From positions 22,983 to 86,982 of the forward strand of contig DDYB01000011.1 of NCBI GenBank assembly GCA_002347265.1: a DNA stretch of 64,000 nucleotides, in the 5' to 3' direction. The position numbers were made by a program, and so were the translations under genes. The notes under the pieces are model-generated. The model worked only from the letters and a program-made list of their open reading frames with translations, was not told where the DNA came from and searched no databases. Source of the DNA: Desulfobacteraceae bacterium UBA2245. GTDB lineage: Bacteria > Desulfobacterota > Desulfobacteria > Desulfobacterales > UBA2245. Shown here piece after piece: positions 26,928-34,451 of the stretch (the first letter of the stretch is position 1; the number at the start of each line of letters is the position of its first letter).

Positions 26928-26965
26928 CCGGATGCCCGGCGGTTTTGAAACCGCCGGGCATCCGG
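26928..26965 (+). terminator. Perfect 18-bp hairpin after elbB, no T run
   Basis: Two 18-base arms starting CCGGATGCCCGGCGG are perfectly complementary around a 2-base loop. There is no T run, so it is either a terminator of unusual type, an mRNA-end stabiliser or a bidirectional structure. The next approximately 110 bases to the leader-like RNA at 27078 show no gene. Confidence 0.55.
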
Positions 26966-27077
26966 AAACCATCCGTATAAACAACGCTCTTGCGCCCATT
27001 CAGCATGACGGCGTCGGAAAGGGTCAAAATAAAACGCCGAAAAAGGAAACCCTGTCTCAAAAATCACATCTTTATTA

Positions 27078-27177
27078 TTGACATCAGGTCATTTACAGGG
27101 TAAATGAGCCGGACCCAATTTGAAATCATCATTGGAAGGTCCCCGGAGGGCGTCAGAAGCCCAATGAGGGCTTTTTT
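27078..27177 (+). ncRNA. Candidate small RNA or leader with own promoter-like box and terminator upstream of fusA
   Basis: A compact structured segment. TTGACA at 27078-27083 could be a -35 box. A perfect palindrome (TCATTTAC, AGG, GTAAATGA; 27089-27107) overlaps the expected -10/start region. A hairpin follows at 27111-27142 (GGACC and CAAT paired with ATTG and GGTCC), then a GGAGGG segment, and finally a rho-independent terminator (AAGCCC, AATGA, GGGCTT plus T run, 27157-27177). The whole lies 70 bases before fusA. It could be a free small RNA or an attenuating leader of fusA. It matches no riboswitch consensus I can recall. Confidence 0.4.
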
Positions 27178-27253
27178 ATTTTTTTGATCGAGGCATGAAA
27201 CAATCACGCCGCGAAAATGCCGCATTGGAAAGAATTTAAAAAAGGAAATGACG

Positions 27254-29332
27254 GTGAAGTATTCTATCGCGAATGTCAGAAACATCGGTATCAGCGCGCA
27301 TATCGATTCGGGCAAAACCACCCTGACGGAAAGAATTTTGTTTTATACGAAACGAATTCACGCCATCCATGACGTCAAGGGAAAAGACGGAATCGGCGCC
27401 ACCATGGATTCCATGGAACTGGAAAAGGAACGCGGCATCACCATCGCATCGGCAGCCACGTATTGTCAATGGAATGATCATCAGATCAATATCATCGACA
27501 CGCCGGGGCATGTGGATTTCACCATCGAGGTCGAACGGTCTCTGCGGGTGCTGGATGGCGCCGTCCTCGTGCTCTGTGCGGTCGGCGGCGTTCAGTCCCA
27601 GTCCATAACGGTCGATCAGCAGATGAAACGCTACAATGTGCCATGCATTGCCTTTATCAACAAGTGCGACCGAAGCGGCGCCAATCCGTTCCGGGTCGTC
27701 GGTCAGCTCAGGGAAAAGCTCGGACACAACCCGGTGTCCATGCAGATTCCCATCGGACTTGAGGCGGATTTTGAAGGCGTGGTGGACCTGATTTCCATGC
27801 AGGCGCTTTATTTCGACGGACCCAACGGAGAAGACATACGCATTGAAGCCGTACCCGAAGCCCTGCTTGCCGAAGCCGTAAAATATCGGGAAAAAATGAT
27901 CGATGCCGCTTCGATGTTCTGCGACGAACTGATGGAAGCCGCGCTGGAAAATGCGGTCACGGAAAAACTGCTGCTGTCCGCTCTGCGCAAGGGGGTTCTA
28001 TCCCGGCGGATCACTCCGGTTTTCATGGGATCGGCTTACAAGAACAAAGGCGTGCAGCCCCTTCTGGACGCGGTTACCCGCCTGCTTCCATGTCCGAGCG
28101 AGGTCTCCAATGAAGCCCTGGATATGGAAAACGATGAAAACCGGACCATTCTGTCCGGCAATCCCGAAGACCCTCTGGTTGCCCTTGCCTTCAAGCTCGA
28201 AGACGGAACCTATGGTCAGCTCACCTATGTGCGCGTTTACCAGGGCGAGCTTGCCAAAGGCCAGAGCGTGATCAATGTCCGCACCGGAAACAAGGTCAAG
28301 ATCGGCCGTCTGGTTCGCATGCACGCCAGCCAGATGGAGGATATCGAATCCATCCCGGCCGGTTATATCGGGGCGCTGTTCGGCATTGACTGCGCTTCCG
28401 GAGACACCTTTACCAGCCCGGGAATTCATTTGACCATGACCTCGATGTATGTTCCCAAGCCGGTGATCTCCCTGGCCATAGCGCCCAAGGATCATAAAGC
28501 CGAAATCAACATGTCCAAAGCCCTGAACCGGTTCAGCAAGGAAGACCCCACCTTCAAGGTGCATGCCAGCGAGGAGACCGGCGAAACCATTATTTCAGGC
28601 ATGGGAGAACTGCACCTGGATGTCTATGTTGAGCGCATGCGCCGGGAATACAAGGCCGAGGTGACCACCGGACAACCCCGGGTGGCTTACCGGGAAACCA
28701 TCACCCGCAAGGCGGAATTCGATTACACGCACCGGAAACAGACCGGCGGCGCCGGCCAGTACGGTCGGATTGGCGGCTATATAGAGCCGGTGATTGATGA
28801 GGATTTTGTCTTCGAAAACAAGGTAACCGGCGGCGCCATTCCGACCCAGTATATCCCGGCCTGTGAAAAAGGGTTCAGAAACTGTCTGGCCAAAGGGCCG
28901 AAATTGAAATTTCCCATTACCGGAATCAAGGTGGTCATCAACGACGGCGCCTCCCACTCCGTGGACTCTTCGGACATGGCCTTTCAAGCCGCTGCCCGTG
29001 GCGCCTTTCTCGAAGCCCTTGCCAAGGCGGGCCCCGTCATTCTGGAGCCGATCATGAAGGTGGTGGTTGAAACGCCGACCGAATTTCAGGGCGCCGTAAT
29101 GGGGACCTTGAATCAGCGCCGGGGCATCATTCTCGGCACTCAGGACGAAGGTCCGATGTGCACGATCGAAGCGCAGTCTCCGCTGGCGGAAATGTTCGGC
29201 TACGCAACGGTGCTGCGTTCTTCCACTCAGGGAAAAGCCCAATTTACCATGGAATTCCAAACCTATAAGCAGGTGCCTCAATCCATCGCCGAAGAGCTGG
29301 TGAAAAAAGCATCTGAAAAAAGAGTCGCTTAA
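27254..29332 (+). CDS. fusA: Elongation factor G, mitochondrial-EFG1-like (spdEFG1 type)
   Basis: A 692-residue translational GTPase with the full EF-G domain set. G1 is AHIDSGKTT, G3 DTPGH, G4 NKCD; domain IV begins near RVAYRETITRKAEFDYTHRKQTGGAGQYG and domain V ends near the C-terminus. The G-domain text (VKGKDGIGATMDSMELEKER, VLDGAVLVLCAVGGVQ, MKRYNVPCIAFINK) matches mitochondrial EF-G1 closely, the subgroup described in spirochaetes, planctomycetes and deltaproteobacteria. GTG 27254 is chosen because AGGA sits seven bases before it; the in-frame ATG 27248 has only a one-base gap. A structured RNA with terminator precedes it and a P-loop gene follows. Confidence 0.93.
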   Translation: MKYSIANVRNIGISAHIDSGKTTLTERILFYTKRIHAIHDVKGKDGIGATMDSMELEKERGITIASAATYCQWNDHQINIIDTPGHVDFTIEVERSLRVLDGAVLVLCAVGGVQSQSITVDQQMKRYNVPCIAFINKCDRSGANPFRVVGQLREKLGHNPVSMQIPIGLEADFEGVVDLISMQALYFDGPNGEDIRIEAVPEALLAEAVKYREKMIDAASMFCDELMEAALENAVTEKLLLSALRKGVLSRRITPVFMGSAYKNKGVQPLLDAVTRLLPCPSEVSNEALDMENDENRTILSGNPEDPLVALAFKLEDGTYGQLTYVRVYQGELAKGQSVINVRTGNKVKIGRLVRMHASQMEDIESIPAGYIGALFGIDCASGDTFTSPGIHLTMTSMYVPKPVISLAIAPKDHKAEINMSKALNRFSKEDPTFKVHASEETGETIISGMGELHLDVYVERMRREYKAEVTTGQPRVAYRETITRKAEFDYTHRKQTGGAGQYGRIGGYIEPVIDEDFVFENKVTGGAIPTQYIPACEKGFRNCLAKGPKLKFPITGIKVVINDGASHSVDSSDMAFQAAARGAFLEALAKAGPVILEPIMKVVVETPTEFQGAVMGTLNQRRGIILGTQDEGPMCTIEAQSPLAEMFGYATVLRSSTQGKAQFTMEFQTYKQVPQSIAEELVKKASEKRVA

Positions 29333-29390
29333 AGTGAATGCCGCCATGCATTCAGCCCTGATCATACCAATAACAAAAAGGAGCCTGAAC

Positions 29391-30092
29391 ATGCTGAAAA
29401 AGGACCTTATATTAAAAAATCCCCTGCGGCATCTGGAATACGAAACCGAAGACATTCTGCCCGAAGGCGGATTCGGCGCCATCCTGTCGCGGGCCGGAGT
29501 GGGAAAAACCGCGCTGCTGGTCCAGCTGGCCCTGAACAATATGCTGCGCAATAAAAACATTCTGCATATCAGCCTGAACGAACCCGTCAAAAAAATCGGG
29601 TTGTGGTACGAGTCGGCCCTGCGCAATATCGCGGCCCAACACCACATTCAGGAAATTCACAAACTCTGGGAGGCGATCCTGCCCCACCGGTTCATCATGT
29701 CCTTCCGGGTGGAAGGATTCAGTGTTCCGAGACTCGAGGAACGGCTGACCGACCTTTCCGAACAGGGAATTTTCTTTCCCCAGATGGTTCTGATTGACGG
29801 ACTTCCGTTTGATGAAAACACCGATGGGTGTCTGAAGGAACTCAAGGAATTTGCCCGGGCCCATGCACTGCATGTGTGGTTTGCCGTTCGCACCCATCGG
29901 GACGATGAAACCGGAGAAAACGGGATTCCGCAACAATTTTCGAGTGTTTCCGACCTTTTTGAGGTGGTGGTCCAGCTTCAGCCCGAGGGCAAACAGATCC
30001 ATGTCAAACTGCTGAAAGGCAGAGTCGGCGTATCGGATTATCGACCCCTGTTTCTGGATCCGTCCACCATGCTGATCAAGGAAGCCTCGTAA
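29391..30092 (+). CDS. P-loop NTPase of unknown role
   Basis: A 233-residue cytosolic protein. A Walker A motif SRAGVGKTA is at 33-41 and a Walker B-like QMVLIDGL at 131-138, in a layout reminiscent of RecA/KaiC-type ATPases (LNEPVKKIGLWYESAL after the first strand). No further domain is recognisable. AAAAGGAGCC upstream of ATG 29391 gives a strong start; the frame is open from 29334. It is 58 bases downstream of fusA and upstream of a strong terminator at 30135, so it is probably co-transcribed with fusA. Function is not assigned. Confidence 0.75.
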   Translation: MLKKDLILKNPLRHLEYETEDILPEGGFGAILSRAGVGKTALLVQLALNNMLRNKNILHISLNEPVKKIGLWYESALRNIAAQHHIQEIHKLWEAILPHRFIMSFRVEGFSVPRLEERLTDLSEQGIFFPQMVLIDGLPFDENTDGCLKELKEFARAHALHVWFAVRTHRDDETGENGIPQQFSSVSDLFEVVVQLQPEGKQIHVKLLKGRVGVSDYRPLFLDPSTMLIKEAS

Positions 30093-30134
30093 CGCTTCAG
30101 ATCTTTCGAGGCGGCTCAAAATGCCGGCCCGAAG

Positions 30135-30183
30135 CCGCAGGGATCTTGCCGTTGACGCGGCAATGCCCCCTGCGGTTTTTTTT
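30135..30183 (+). terminator. Rho-independent terminator after the P-loop gene
   Basis: CCGCAGGG pairs with CCCTGCGG, with an internal TTGCCG/CGGCAA stem in the loop, followed by eight T residues. It separates the fusA unit from the HD-GYP gene. Confidence 0.92.
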
Positions 30184-30251
30184 CGCGTTGACTTGCCGCC
30201 GGTTGATCATTTATAAGAGGAGAGTTATTCACGCAACAGACAAGGAAAGCC

Positions 30252-32006
30252 ATGAGTTCTCACGATCAAGCTTCAGACCTTTACCGCTCCATTCTCCTGG
30301 ATGTCGACCTCAACCACCTCTCCAAGGACAAACGGCTGAACAAGCTTCTCAAATCGGTCATCACCGAGGTCCAGCATTACGCCGAAAATCAGATCGGTCA
30401 GATTAAGCGCCTTTCCCAGGTCGGTCTGGCGTTGTCCTCAGAAAAAGACATTCGCAAACTGCTTGACCTCATCGTCTCTGAAGCCCGTGATCTGTCCAAT
30501 GCGGATGCCGGCACCCTGTATACCATCGACAAAAAGAAGCAGGAACTTTGTTTCGAGATCATGCAGAATGATACGATGAAAACGCGGCTGGGCGGGACCG
30601 GCAGCGCGAAAATCACCCTGCCCAATGTGCCGCTTTACATCGACGGCGATCCCAACTACGGCAACGTATCGTCCTTTGCGGCCCTGACCCAAGAAATCGT
30701 CAACATTCCCGATGTCTACGAAGCCGACGGATTTGATTTTACAGGTCCCCGGAAGTACGACGCCGCCACGGGCTACCGATCCAAGTCCATGCTGGTGATT
30801 CCGATGAAAAACCATGAAAACACGAGCATCGGCATATTGCAGCTTTTGAACGCTCAGGACCCTGAAACCGGCAATATCATTCCCTTTTCCAACGAATTTG
30901 AAGAGCTGATCGCCTCACTGGCATCCCAGGCCGCCGTAGCGCTGACCAACACCCAGCTTATTGAGGAGTTAAAGGCGCTGTTTTATGCTTTTATCAAAAG
31001 CATCGCCACGGCCATTGACGAAAAATCCCCCTATACCGGCGGTCACATCAGACGTGTGGTTTATCTGAGCATGATGCTCGCCGAGAAGATCAACGAAACC
31101 CAAACCGGCCCGCTTGCTTCGGTATCCCTGAACCAGGAAGAGCTTGAAGAACTCAGGTTGGCCGCCTGGATGCACGATGTCGGGAAAATCACGACTCCGG
31201 AGCACGTTGTGGACAAATCCTGCAAGCTGGAAACCATCTTTGACCGCAGCAAACTGATCGAAACAAGGTTTCAGCTGTTTGCCAAGTCCATCGAGACTGA
31301 TTTTCTGCGTCGCAAAATCAAAATTCTTCAGAAAAAAACAGTCGACAGCTTCGATATAAAGGAACTGGACCGGGAAATGAAGGAAACGCTTCAGATCCTT
31401 GAGCGGGATCTTGAATTCATTAAAACCTGCAACAGCTCGGGCCAATTCATGAGCGACGAAAAAATCTCCCATTTAAGGGAAATCGCCTCAAAAACCTGCA
31501 AGCTCTTTGGGCGGCAGGAGTCCTATCTGAATGAAGAAGAAGTGGAGAATCTCTCCATTCGAAAAGGAACGCTGGACGCCAAAGAACGCAAGATCGTTGA
31601 AAACCATGCAACGATGACCCTGAAAATCCTCAAGCAACTGCCTTTCCCCCGGCAGTTGTCGCATGTGCCGGATTATGCCGGAGCTCACCATGAAAAACTC
31701 GATGGATCAGGGTACCCGAGCGGACTGGTCGACAAGGAACTGCCGCTGCAGTCCCGCATTCTGGCCATTGCCGACATTTTCGAAGCTCTGACGGCCAGGG
31801 ACCGTCCTTACAAGAATCCGATGAATCTGTCACAGGCGATCACGATCATGAAATTCATGAAAGAGGACCGGCACATTGATCCGGATTTATACGACCTTTT
31901 TGTTCAAAGCGGTCTGTGCTATGAATACGCACGGCAGGAAATGAATCCGGAGCAGATTGACGTTGAGCTGACAGGGGCAACGGATGCAACGGGCGAAGAC
32001 GAATAA
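30252..32006 (+). CDS. GAF domain plus HD-GYP domain protein (probable c-di-GMP phosphodiesterase)
   Basis: A 584-residue cytosolic signalling protein. Residues about 55-235 are a GAF domain (ALSSEKDIRKLLDLIVSEAR; MLVIPMKNHENTSIGILQLLN). An HD-GYP domain follows with MHDVGKI (307-313; HD pair at 308-309), HHEKLDGSGYP (479-489) and ADIFEALTARDRPYK (507-521). The HD and GYP motifs are about 170 residues apart instead of roughly 60; residues about 325-440 are an inserted charged helical segment. All metal and GYP residues are present, so c-di-GMP hydrolysis is likely, gated by GAF. It converges with the threonine dehydratase gene 11 bases later. Confidence 0.9.
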   Translation: MSSHDQASDLYRSILLDVDLNHLSKDKRLNKLLKSVITEVQHYAENQIGQIKRLSQVGLALSSEKDIRKLLDLIVSEARDLSNADAGTLYTIDKKKQELCFEIMQNDTMKTRLGGTGSAKITLPNVPLYIDGDPNYGNVSSFAALTQEIVNIPDVYEADGFDFTGPRKYDAATGYRSKSMLVIPMKNHENTSIGILQLLNAQDPETGNIIPFSNEFEELIASLASQAAVALTNTQLIEELKALFYAFIKSIATAIDEKSPYTGGHIRRVVYLSMMLAEKINETQTGPLASVSLNQEELEELRLAAWMHDVGKITTPEHVVDKSCKLETIFDRSKLIETRFQLFAKSIETDFLRRKIKILQKKTVDSFDIKELDREMKETLQILERDLEFIKTCNSSGQFMSDEKISHLREIASKTCKLFGRQESYLNEEEVENLSIRKGTLDAKERKIVENHATMTLKILKQLPFPRQLSHVPDYAGAHHEKLDGSGYPSGLVDKELPLQSRILAIADIFEALTARDRPYKNPMNLSQAITIMKFMKEDRHIDPDLYDLFVQSGLCYEYARQEMNPEQIDVELTGATDATGEDE

Positions 32007-32017
32007 TCCCGTACGAC

Positions 32018-33223
32018 TCAACGCAGTTCGATCCGGTACCCTGCATCACGCAACCGGGTTGAAATCTCCTGAATATGGTCGCTCCCGCGGGTTTCGATCT
32101 CCAGCTCAACCCGGGTGTAATAGATGGGAAGATCTCGAAGGTTCCGGTCGTGATGGATATGAAGCACGTTGGCCTCAAGACCGGCCACGAGATCCAGCAG
32201 CCGGGCCAGAACTCCGGGCGAATCCGCAAGGGCCGCGCCGAAGCGCATGATCCGTCCGTTTTTGAGCATTCCCTGGCTGATGATGCGCCCCAGCAGGGGG
32301 CTGTCCACATTGCCGCCGCTGATCACCAGCACCACCTTGCCTCCGGCGGGAACCCGCACGGCCCGGTTAAACAGGGCGGCCAGAGGCGCGGCGCCGGCGC
32401 CTTCCGCCAGGATCTTCTTGCGTTCAAGCAGCATGACAATAGCCGATGCGATCTGTTCTTCCTCAACCAGCACGATATCGTCCACATATTGCCGGACCAT
32501 CTGAAAGGTCAGCTCTCCCATCTGCCTGACGCTGATGCCGTCGGCGATTGAAAGCCGGGAATCCGTCTGAACGATGCGTCCCTTGGAAAAAGACTCGTGG
32601 GCAGCAGGGCATGCCGCCGCCTGAACGCCGATGATCCGGATTTCGGGTTTCAGCATTTTCGCCGCCGCGGCAATTCCGGAAATAAGACCGCCGCCGCCGA
32701 TTGGCGCAATGATCATGTCGGTTTCTTCGATGTCTTCCAGAATCTCCAGAGCGATCGTGCCCTGACCGGCAATGACGTCCGGGTCATCAAAGGGATGGAT
32801 GAAGGTCATGCCCTGCTCGGCCATCTGACGGGCTTTTTGAAGGCTCTCCTTGATGCTGGCGCCCCAGAGAATCAAGCGGCCCCCGTAAGCAAGAGTGGCC
32901 TGCTGTTTGGAAATCGAAGCCCATTGCGGCATGACGATGGCGGCCGGAATTCCGGCCATGCCGGCGGCCAGGCTCACTCCCTGGGCATGATTGCCGGCCG
33001 ATGCCGCCACCACCCCCTGGGGTCCGATTTGATTCCTGCATTTTTCAATCTTGAAGGCGGCGCCGCGAATCTTAAAGGATCCGGTTTTCTGAAGATTTTC
33101 AAGTTTCAGGTAGATATCGCCGCCGAACATGCGCGTCAGGGTGGGCGAATGCACCAGCGGGGTGCGTATCACCTTTTCACGGATGGAGGACCGGGCCTGT
33201 TTGAACGACTCGATGGTGTGCAT
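32018..33223 (-). CDS. Threonine ammonia-lyase with C-terminal ACT domain
   Basis: A 401-residue PLP enzyme. The PLP lysine is in TGSFKIRGA, the phosphate loop is GGGGLISG, and ASAGNHAQGV is typical of fold-type II dehydratases. The last approximately 80 residues form an ACT-like domain (AALADSPGVLARLLDLVAGLEANVLHIHHDR). Length and ACT type match the single-ACT threonine dehydratase group (TdcB-like, TIGR01127), converting threonine to 2-oxobutanoate and ammonia. ATG 33223 with AGGAG four bases upstream is preferred; an in-frame ATG at 33259 almost touches the stop of the upstream HAD gene, so the two genes are coupled either way. Confidence 0.9.
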   Translation of the reverse strand: MHTIESFKQARSSIREKVIRTPLVHSPTLTRMFGGDIYLKLENLQKTGSFKIRGAAFKIEKCRNQIGPQGVVAASAGNHAQGVSLAAGMAGIPAAIVMPQWASISKQQATLAYGGRLILWGASIKESLQKARQMAEQGMTFIHPFDDPDVIAGQGTIALEILEDIEETDMIIAPIGGGGLISGIAAAAKMLKPEIRIIGVQAAACPAAHESFSKGRIVQTDSRLSIADGISVRQMGELTFQMVRQYVDDIVLVEEEQIASAIVMLLERKKILAEGAGAAPLAALFNRAVRVPAGGKVVLVISGGNVDSPLLGRIISQGMLKNGRIMRFGAALADSPGVLARLLDLVAGLEANVLHIHHDRNLRDLPIYYTRVELEIETRGSDHIQEISTRLRDAGYRIELR

Positions 33224-33260
33224 GAATCTCCTGCCGGGTGTTTTTTGAACGGCGGTCATG

Positions 33261-33914
33261 TCAGACCCATGCCAGAAGGTCCTCGGGCTGTCGGACCAGA
33301 AGACGGGCGCCGCCGTGAATCAACTCCGAAGCCGTACGATACCCCCATAAGACACCGACCGGATACATGCCGGCCGAAACCGCCGTTTTCATGTCCACGG
33401 CGCTGTCGCCCATGTAAACCATCCAGTCTTGTGAAACAGCCAGGGCGTCTGCCGTTTGCAGGGCTGATAACGGATCGGGTTTGGGAGGAATTCCGGGCAG
33501 TATCCCCCGAATTGACTCGAACCTGAACTCAGGGAAGAACCGACGCACCATCAACTCCGTGAAGTCCTGGGGCTTATTTGACAATACCGCCAGTTTGACG
33601 CCCCTGCACTCAAGGGCGGAAAGAAGCTCAGGGATTCCGGCATAAGGCCGGCTCCTGATAAACCAGCGCCGGGCATAGAGATGCCTCATGGCGGCCGCGC
33701 AGTCTCTTACGGCAACGGGATCTCTCTGGTCATCGGGAAGTGCGCGCAGGACCAGCATATCCATTCCGTCTCCGATCATATACCGGTAGGCAGCCGGATC
33801 ATGCCGTGCAAAACCGCGTTCTTCCAGCACGGCATTCATCGCGTCGGCAATGTCATCCAGAGAATCAACCAGCGTTCCATCCAGATCAAATAGTGCTGCG
33901 TGAAATCGCATCAT
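33261..33914 (-). CDS. HAD-family hydrolase, phosphoglycolate phosphatase-like
   Basis: A 217-residue HAD phosphatase. Motif I is FDLDGTLVDS (nucleophile Asp), motif II is LSNKPQDF, a lysine lies in GIPPKPDP, and motif IV is YMGDSAVDMKTAVSAGM. The alpha-helical cap between motifs I and II places it with Gph/PGP-type phosphatases. It removes phosphate from 2-phosphoglycolate or a similar metabolite; the substrate is not certain. It is directly upstream of the threonine dehydratase on the same strand. Confidence 0.88.
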   Translation of the reverse strand: MMRFHAALFDLDGTLVDSLDDIADAMNAVLEERGFARHDPAAYRYMIGDGMDMLVLRALPDDQRDPVAVRDCAAAMRHLYARRWFIRSRPYAGIPELLSALECRGVKLAVLSNKPQDFTELMVRRFFPEFRFESIRGILPGIPPKPDPLSALQTADALAVSQDWMVYMGDSAVDMKTAVSAGMYPVGVLWGYRTASELIHGGARLLVRQPEDLLAWV

Positions 33915-33952
33915 CTCCCCTGCCCGCTATAACAGGCTGTTAACGCGTTGCA

Positions 33953-34147
33953 TTAGGGCTCCATGCGCTGTCCGGCGGACTCCGGGCAGCCGCCTTCAAA
34001 AACATCGAACAAATCCGGCTGCCAGTATTTAAGGTATGCCCGGCACCTGTTTCTTTGCCGGCAGTTGACCCTGCATGCCCGGGGATTCTTGCGGGTCAGG
34101 CCATTCTTCTTGGGACACCATATATAGCGGCATTCTTTGCGGGTCAT
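33953..34147 (-). CDS. Small cysteine-rich protein, unrecognised
   Basis: A 64-residue basic protein with cysteines at residues 7, 12, 24, 29, 35 and 54, four of them in two closely spaced pairs, which could bind zinc or an iron-sulfur cluster. It has no signal peptide. I do not recognise a family with confidence. The ribosome site is weak, so the call rests on cysteine pattern and composition. It lies 38 bases before the HAD gene start on the same strand. The following 304 bases (34148-34451), upstream of the HEAT gene, show no gene or clear structure. Confidence 0.45.
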   Translation of the reverse strand: MTRKECRYIWCPKKNGLTRKNPRACRVNCRQRNRCRAYLKYWQPDLFDVFEGGCPESAGQRMEP

Positions 34148-34451
34148 GTCTTTCGCATTTCAATCCGAGGTCCTGAATTTTATCCGCTTCAATGTATCGC
34201 CGGAAGCGTCAAAAGTAAATGACCAATTGGCAGCATGAAATCAAAGCCTTTTCACGCGATAGAACTGCTTGTTAAAGTCCTGACGGAATATCGGCCTTTT
34301 CCTTGACGGAACTGCGATTATCTTTTATAGTTGCAGAAATTTGCGCCATCAAAAGTCAAGCATGCAAAAAGAGAGGACGTTGCATCAACGTTGTTACAAA
34401 GCTTTTGTTCAATTCAATTCACCAGACCCGCTGTCATGAAAAGGCTGTATC

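Noticed and set aside
28595..29647. 350-codon open frame antisense to fusA
   Set aside because: Shadow of EF-G; no independent evidence.
34148..34451. Possible riboswitch upstream of the HEAT gene
   Set aside because: No match to the c-di-GMP or other riboswitch consensus that I can recall, and no strong hairpins.
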